Source: Naematelia aurantialba
Lineage: Eukaryota; Basidiomycota; Tremellomycetes; Tremellales; Naemateliaceae
DNA length: 64,000 nucleotides
Direction: 5' to 3'
Assembly: GCA_021527695.1 (NCBI GenBank)
Contig: JAKFAO010000012.1
Coordinates: 806,001-870,000, forward strand
In this document: positions 59,911 through 64,000 of the stretch, piece after piece
How the letters are laid out: each line of letters begins with the position of its first letter
Numbering within the stretch: the stretch's first letter is position 1
Notes under the pieces: model-generated
The model's database searches: none
What the model was told of the DNA's origin: nothing
The model's input: only the letters and a program-made list of their open reading frames with translations
Position numbers and translations under genes: made by a program

Positions 59911-60342
59911 CTCGTACTCATCCTGGTGCAGGTGCAGGTGCAGGTGCTGCTGCTCTTGCTCGTGCTGTTGCTCTTGCACGTCCTGGTATATGCGTTGACA
60001 TTCGAGCTCGGTGCCGGTGTGTAGATTGACCGTTCCCAATTCCGTCTCCCCGCGTACCCCTGTCGCCGAGGCTGGCCATACACCCGCGCACCTCGCGTCA
60101 GGTATCATACCGGATCGCCCTACGAGCACCTTGCGTCGTGAGCCCAGCCGTGCCCATCTCGCCATCAGGCAGCAATTGGAACTTACTTCTCCCATCCTGC
60201 CCGTGACTGTCTCTTCTTCCTCTTCTTCTTCTTCTTCTCCTTCTTCTCCTTCTTCTTGTTGTTCTTGTTGTTCTTGTTCTTGTGCTTCTTGTTCTTGTGC
60301 TTCTTGTTCTTTCCAAAGCTCCCTATTTGCCGCCTTCGTCAA
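58903..60342 (-). CDS. hypothetical low-complexity protein, 479 aa
   Basis: A long open frame starting MTKAANRELWKEQEAQEQEA. The N-terminus is (EQ)n then eight consecutive Glu encoded by (GAAGAA)n. A second repeat region gives QEQQHEQEQQHLHLHLHQDE and (HD)n, the latter from (CATGAC)n or GTGGTC-type repeats on the plus strand. The C-terminal half is Ser/Asp-rich (VDESDSSDSDTRDHINNDYY) with no recognised domain. The frame is held open by long simple repeats, so it could be a chance ORF as well as a gene. The acidic Ser-rich C-terminal part favours coding, weakly. Function unknown. Confidence 0.45.
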
Positions 60343-60777
60343 GCATACGACAAAGACCCTTGCTACTATAACGTGTGCTGGAGCCAGCAGAGGGGAGAGA
60401 CCGCGTCCTGGTCGAGACCCACAAGAGCCTCAAGGCCGTCGAAAGCGCGCAAGGACTGGTTGCAGGTAAATGTAGGTGGACCAGTCGGGAAACCAATAAC
60501 CGGCCGGCGCGCTTCCTGATTCCCGTCAAGATGTAATGCATACTGCCCAAATGAGTTCCGTCGCGACAAGACACACATACAAGCTACAAAGCTACAAATC
60601 ACGCCACGGCCCATGTCGCCTGCAAGCCGCCAGCCCGTCGTATTGGCGCCAGCCCCGTCATCCATCCAGCAACCCGCACTTCATCCTGCCACCCATCGCA
60701 CAACAATCCCTCCCCCTCTCACTCTTCACCATACCCCTCCTTCCCACTATCCTCCCTACCCGCCGCAGACTATCTAT
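60343..60777. other. intergenic
   Basis: Between the low-complexity orphan start and the membrane protein stop, both minus strand. Nothing seen. Confidence 0.4.
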
Positions 60778-62665
60778 CTAGGCCGCGATCGCCCTCGCAT
60801 CCGCCCTCGGGTCGCCCCTGGTCGCACCCCTGCCTAGGCGCTTGGCGTGCCCTACTGCCGCTCCAAAGTCCTCCACCACCTGCCTAAGCACCAATATCTC
60901 CTCCTCCGGTCCCATGCCCACCCCCGCCGCGATTCCCAGCTCGTCCGCCGCGGCTCCCAGCCCAGATCCAGACGCGAGGTGCGTGCCCATCATGCTGGCC
61001 GAGAAAATACTAATATGCGTCGAGTAATCCTTCAGCAGCCTCCTCCAGTCTTCTATCCCCGCGATCAGGAATTTGAGATGCTCAATCGTGCGTGACGTCG
61101 TGGCTAGGTCTCGTGAGAGGATATTCGCCTTGGACAGGTCGCCGCCCTTGAAGAAATGCGCAACGGCTTGAGCGGGGGCTTTCCAGCCCGGCTCCCTGTC
61201 TTTCAGCTCGGCCAGGGAATTGCGGACCGAATCAAGTCGGTCGCGGATGGACCGGCCATTCGTCGAGCCGGCCGCCGCCAGGTCGCGTGCTCGCTCCACT
61301 CGGACCAGGAGCTTGTCCAGGTCTGACGATAGCTCCAGCATGATTGGGTGCAACTGGCGCGCCAGCTCGTCGGCTCGCGGACGACGAGCAGGCGGTAATG
61401 CCAACTTGCGAGATAGTCCCTCAAACTTAGCGATCAGCCTACCTATCATCCAGGCACTCCGTCTCGACCTACCTTCATCTGCAGCCAGCCAAACGTGTTG
61501 ACTCCCACCGAGTTGATGTCCCGCAGCTCGTCCCCTAGGTCCCTAGCAACTTCGCCCAGCTACCCGAGTCAGCCCAACTCCCCAACTCGTTACCTACTCG
61601 CAACTCACCTCGGCCAGCTCTTGAGAAATGTAGTCCTTGTCCTCGAGATTTGACCCTGTCCGCACGGTACTCGCCAATTCCCAGATACTGATTCGATCCA
61701 TTAGTCGTAGTTGTGCATCCGTTCGCCTCGACTCACTTGAGATAATCTAAACGCCCCAGCGTCTCGCCCTGACTAACCAGGGTGATGCTGTCAAAGATAT
61801 CCCTCGCGCCTTTCGCCTCCTGCGTCAAGGTCCTCGCGACCAGCGCCAATTCTTCCTTCCTCTTCCCGCTCTGTGACGCCCACCAGGGCTTGGCCGTACG
61901 GGTGTATGTTCCGTTAACGAGGGTCGATAGAAGGGACAATTGGCAGCCTAGGCCAGTGATAGCACAGAGCGGGGTGGAGACAGCTCGGAGAGGGAGGAGG
62001 GAGAAGGCCTGGCCCATTGATACCTGAGTGTCGAGGGAAGGAGCCCATGAGAGCAGGCCAAACCGGGTAGGCAGGAGGGTGGATGCGAAACGACCGAGGA
62101 GGCGGAACACGAGTGCCGGGAGGTGGTTGATGGAGAGGTAGATGATGGTGCTTGCGAGAAGGGTGAGGAATGCATATGGCGCTAAAGGGGCCAGTAGGAT
62201 GGAGAGGATCTTGGTGGTGATGTATAGAGATTGCGTCAAGATCGTCAGGGCGACCGATAGCCATGGAGGGATAGCCCAGGCATGAGAAGGTCGGGTTTTC
62301 GGGGCTTTTGGCGTGGGAGGAGCTCCAGATTTGGTCCGCCTAGGAGTCAGTCGCTTAGGCGACGGCGGCACGATACGAGGCGAGGAAGCGAAGGTCCGAC
62401 GTGGCGTTGTCCGAGTGCGCGAGGTGCTCGCAGGTCGCTGTCGCGTTGGCGTAGCCCTACTGAGTCCCGAGCTGGCGGAGGCGGCATCACTCCCGGCTAT
62501 TGATTCTTCGGCGGCTTTGTGCGGCTCATGCTCCTCTTCCCATTCGTCCCCGCTCGACTGGATGCGCTCGTGACGACCGCGGACTCGCTGGCGAGAGGAC
62601 GGGGATAAAGTTTGAGGGAATCTGCCTGGAGCTGAGGACACATCTTCCTCGTCCAGCATCGACAT
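60778..62665 (-). CDS. multi-pass membrane protein with coiled-coil C-terminus, unrecognised
   Basis: Four or five exons. The first 130 residues are Ser/Arg/Pro-rich with repeated TPRR-type motifs (RTTPRRTFASSPRIVPPSPK). Three or more hydrophobic segments follow: WLSVALTILTQSLYITTKIL, LAPLAPYAFLTLLASTIIYL and CAITGLGCQLSLLSTLVNG. The region after (EELALVARTLTQEAKGARDI) is helical. Later exons encode short helices (LEDKDYISQELAE; LGDELRDINSVGVNTFGWLQ). The last exon (60778 to about 61449) encodes a long helical part (LARQLHPIMLELSSDLDKLL; RSIRDRLDSVRNSLAELKDR). Looks like an organellar or nuclear-envelope membrane protein, but I cannot name a family. It is divergent from centrin with 301 bp between. 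Confidence 0.7.
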
Positions 62666-62966
62666 GCTCCATGAGGTTATTAGAGGGTCTGGACCACCCG
62701 CGGGATCCGCAGCGTCGACGTGAAGAGGGATTTACGAGAGCATGTGTTGCTACAAGATACGAATTTCTGAGGTGCAGATGTAATGTTGAACTTTTAAGAG
62801 GATCGCCATGACGTTGGTCGACATTTGCAGTGGCTAGGTGGCAAAGGGGGATCGAATAAATTGCATGCCACATGTTCGTCGCGTCTGACGCGTCGACCAA
62901 AGACAAAGACAACGAAAGGGTCCTACACGGTACTCAACATCTCAGCCTAGAGCTTGACCGCGCAGG
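62666..62966. promoter_or_regulatory. shared divergent promoter, membrane protein / centrin
   Basis: 301 bp between start codons. No clear motif identified. Confidence 0.4.
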
Positions 62967-64000
62967 ATGTCGCTGTACCCGAAAGCCAAGCCGCGCCGGC
63001 CTCCAACCATGACGAACCCCCTCGGCCCCTCTCGCCACATCAACGCCAACACCAACACCAATGCTTCCAGTGCTGGCGCAGGAGCCGGTGCCAGCCAGCT
63101 GACAGACGACCAGAGGCAGGAGATCAAAGAGGCGTTCGAGCTGTTCGATACCGACAAAGACGGGGCGATCGACTACCACGAAATGAAGGTCGCGATGCGG
63201 GCGCTGGGCTTCGACCTGAAGAAGAGCGAGGTGTTGAACCTCATGAGGGGGGTCGTGAGGGATGATACGGGGTTGGTCGAGTTTGATGGCTTCTTGCGGA
63301 TAAGTGAGTGGTTTGCTTAGTACGACTGCGGACCGCCTGAAATATGCGCACGAGGTGCACGTTGTGTGAAAGCCAAGACGCTGGAGGGCTCCTGGGCGGA
63401 ATGGGCATACGAAGCAGGCGCTGACGCTGCTTCTCTCGCTACCAAACACTCCGTCTCCCTAACCACCAACTGTACGCCAACTGTACGCCAACGTCGTCCA
63501 CCTATCTCTGACTCTCGTACTCTCGTACTCTCGTGTCCTCGCCTTTGACATCTGTCCATTTGTCCATCGTGTCCATTTCGCCCTTTCGCCTCGCCCTCAC
63601 CCGAATCACCTGTCCTATCGCCCGCCGGCTCCCCCCGCAGTGACCGACAAACTCCAATCCCGCGACCCCCTGACCGACCTCCGCCGCGCCTTTCATCTCT
63701 TCGACGACGATAACACCGGCACGATATCGCTCAAAAACCTCAAGAGGGTCGCACGGGAGCTCGGCGAGAATCTCGGCGAGGAAGAGCTGTGCGTTGGTTT
63801 TCCTGCCTGCCAGTTGGTCACGCTACCGTGTTGTCTGTGCTGACACCACGTCTTGCTTCTTTGATTCCCTTGTCTGACTTGTCCTGGACCTACCCTTCTC
63901 GCCGACGTTCATTCGTGTTTACGCCGTTGGATGCATGCTTCCGCTACGCTTCGGTCCACCACTCACAGACAAGCAATGATAGACGAGTTTGACCTGGACC
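62967..64000 (+). CDS. CDC31: centrin (CDC31), partial at the window end
   Basis: Exons 62967-63303, 63641-63788 and 63969 to beyond the window, all in phase. The N-terminal extension is [20 protein letters not shown] with (NT)n. EF-hand 1 is [20 protein letters not shown], with calcium ligands D-D-D. A degenerate EF-hand 2 follows ([17 protein letters not shown]), then EF-hand 3 ([20 protein letters not shown]). The last exon starts [13 protein letters not shown] (the start of EF-hand 4). [13 protein letters not shown] is typical of centrins. Centrin acts in spindle pole body duplication and in TREX-2 mRNA export. The intron from 63304 to 63640 is long for this genome. Confidence 0.92.

Overview
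The window is nuclear DNA from a fungus, very probably a basidiomycete yeast or yeast-like species (inference). Genes are dense, lie on both strands, and are cut by many short introns, mostly 40-120 nt, with GT...AG ends and CTRAC/CTAAY branch-like sites. Several proteins have their recognisable fungal form: VPS17, VTC1, an ENA-type Na+ ATPase, the fungal MWFE subunit of complex I, and SCC2. I see no virus, transposon, CRISPR array or prokaryotic operon. The most I would claim on taxonomy is Basidiomycota, perhaps Tremellomycetes, from intron density and protein style.

Left arm (1-11.2 kb): a fast-evolving-looking stretch. It holds a tandem pair of secreted Ser/Thr-rich proteins with a C-terminal double-psi beta-barrel domain (781-1796 and 2487-3826), a 468-residue orphan (4461-5867), a run of small Ser/acid-rich orphan ORFs (6.8-9.9 kb, weakly supported) and a secreted Cys/Ser-rich protein (10130-11191).

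Housekeeping block (11.5-42.6 kb): eIF3m, prefoldin subunit 2, a small SANT/Myb protein, a mitochondrial-type 3-ketoacyl-CoA thiolase, a DCAF11-like WD40 protein, the retromer sorting nexin VPS17, an ENA-type P-ATPase, a DUF1275 membrane protein, a coiled-coil orphan, NDUFA1/MWFE of complex I, eIF2B epsilon and the cohesin loader SCC2.

Right arm (42.8-64 kb): an acid-lipase/sterol-esterase-like hydrolase, a GNAT acetyltransferase, an intron-containing tRNA-Met(CAU), a disordered Cys-motif protein, profilin, VTC1, a membrane-anchored coiled-coil protein, a low-complexity orphan, a multi-pass membrane protein and centrin (cut by the window end). Micro- and minisatellites concentrate here in introns and intergenic DNA: an (AAGC)n run of about 195 bp, a G-rich tract, and 9-, 12-, 24- and 30-bp arrays.

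The genes do not form a pathway cluster. The main organisational pattern is repeated head-to-head pairs sharing roughly 250-300 bp: eIF3m/prefoldin 2, thiolase/DCAF11, NDUFA1/eIF2B epsilon and the membrane protein/centrin. Exon structures were read by eye from splice motifs and family similarity remembered from knowledge. Gene ends are firmer than individual splice sites.
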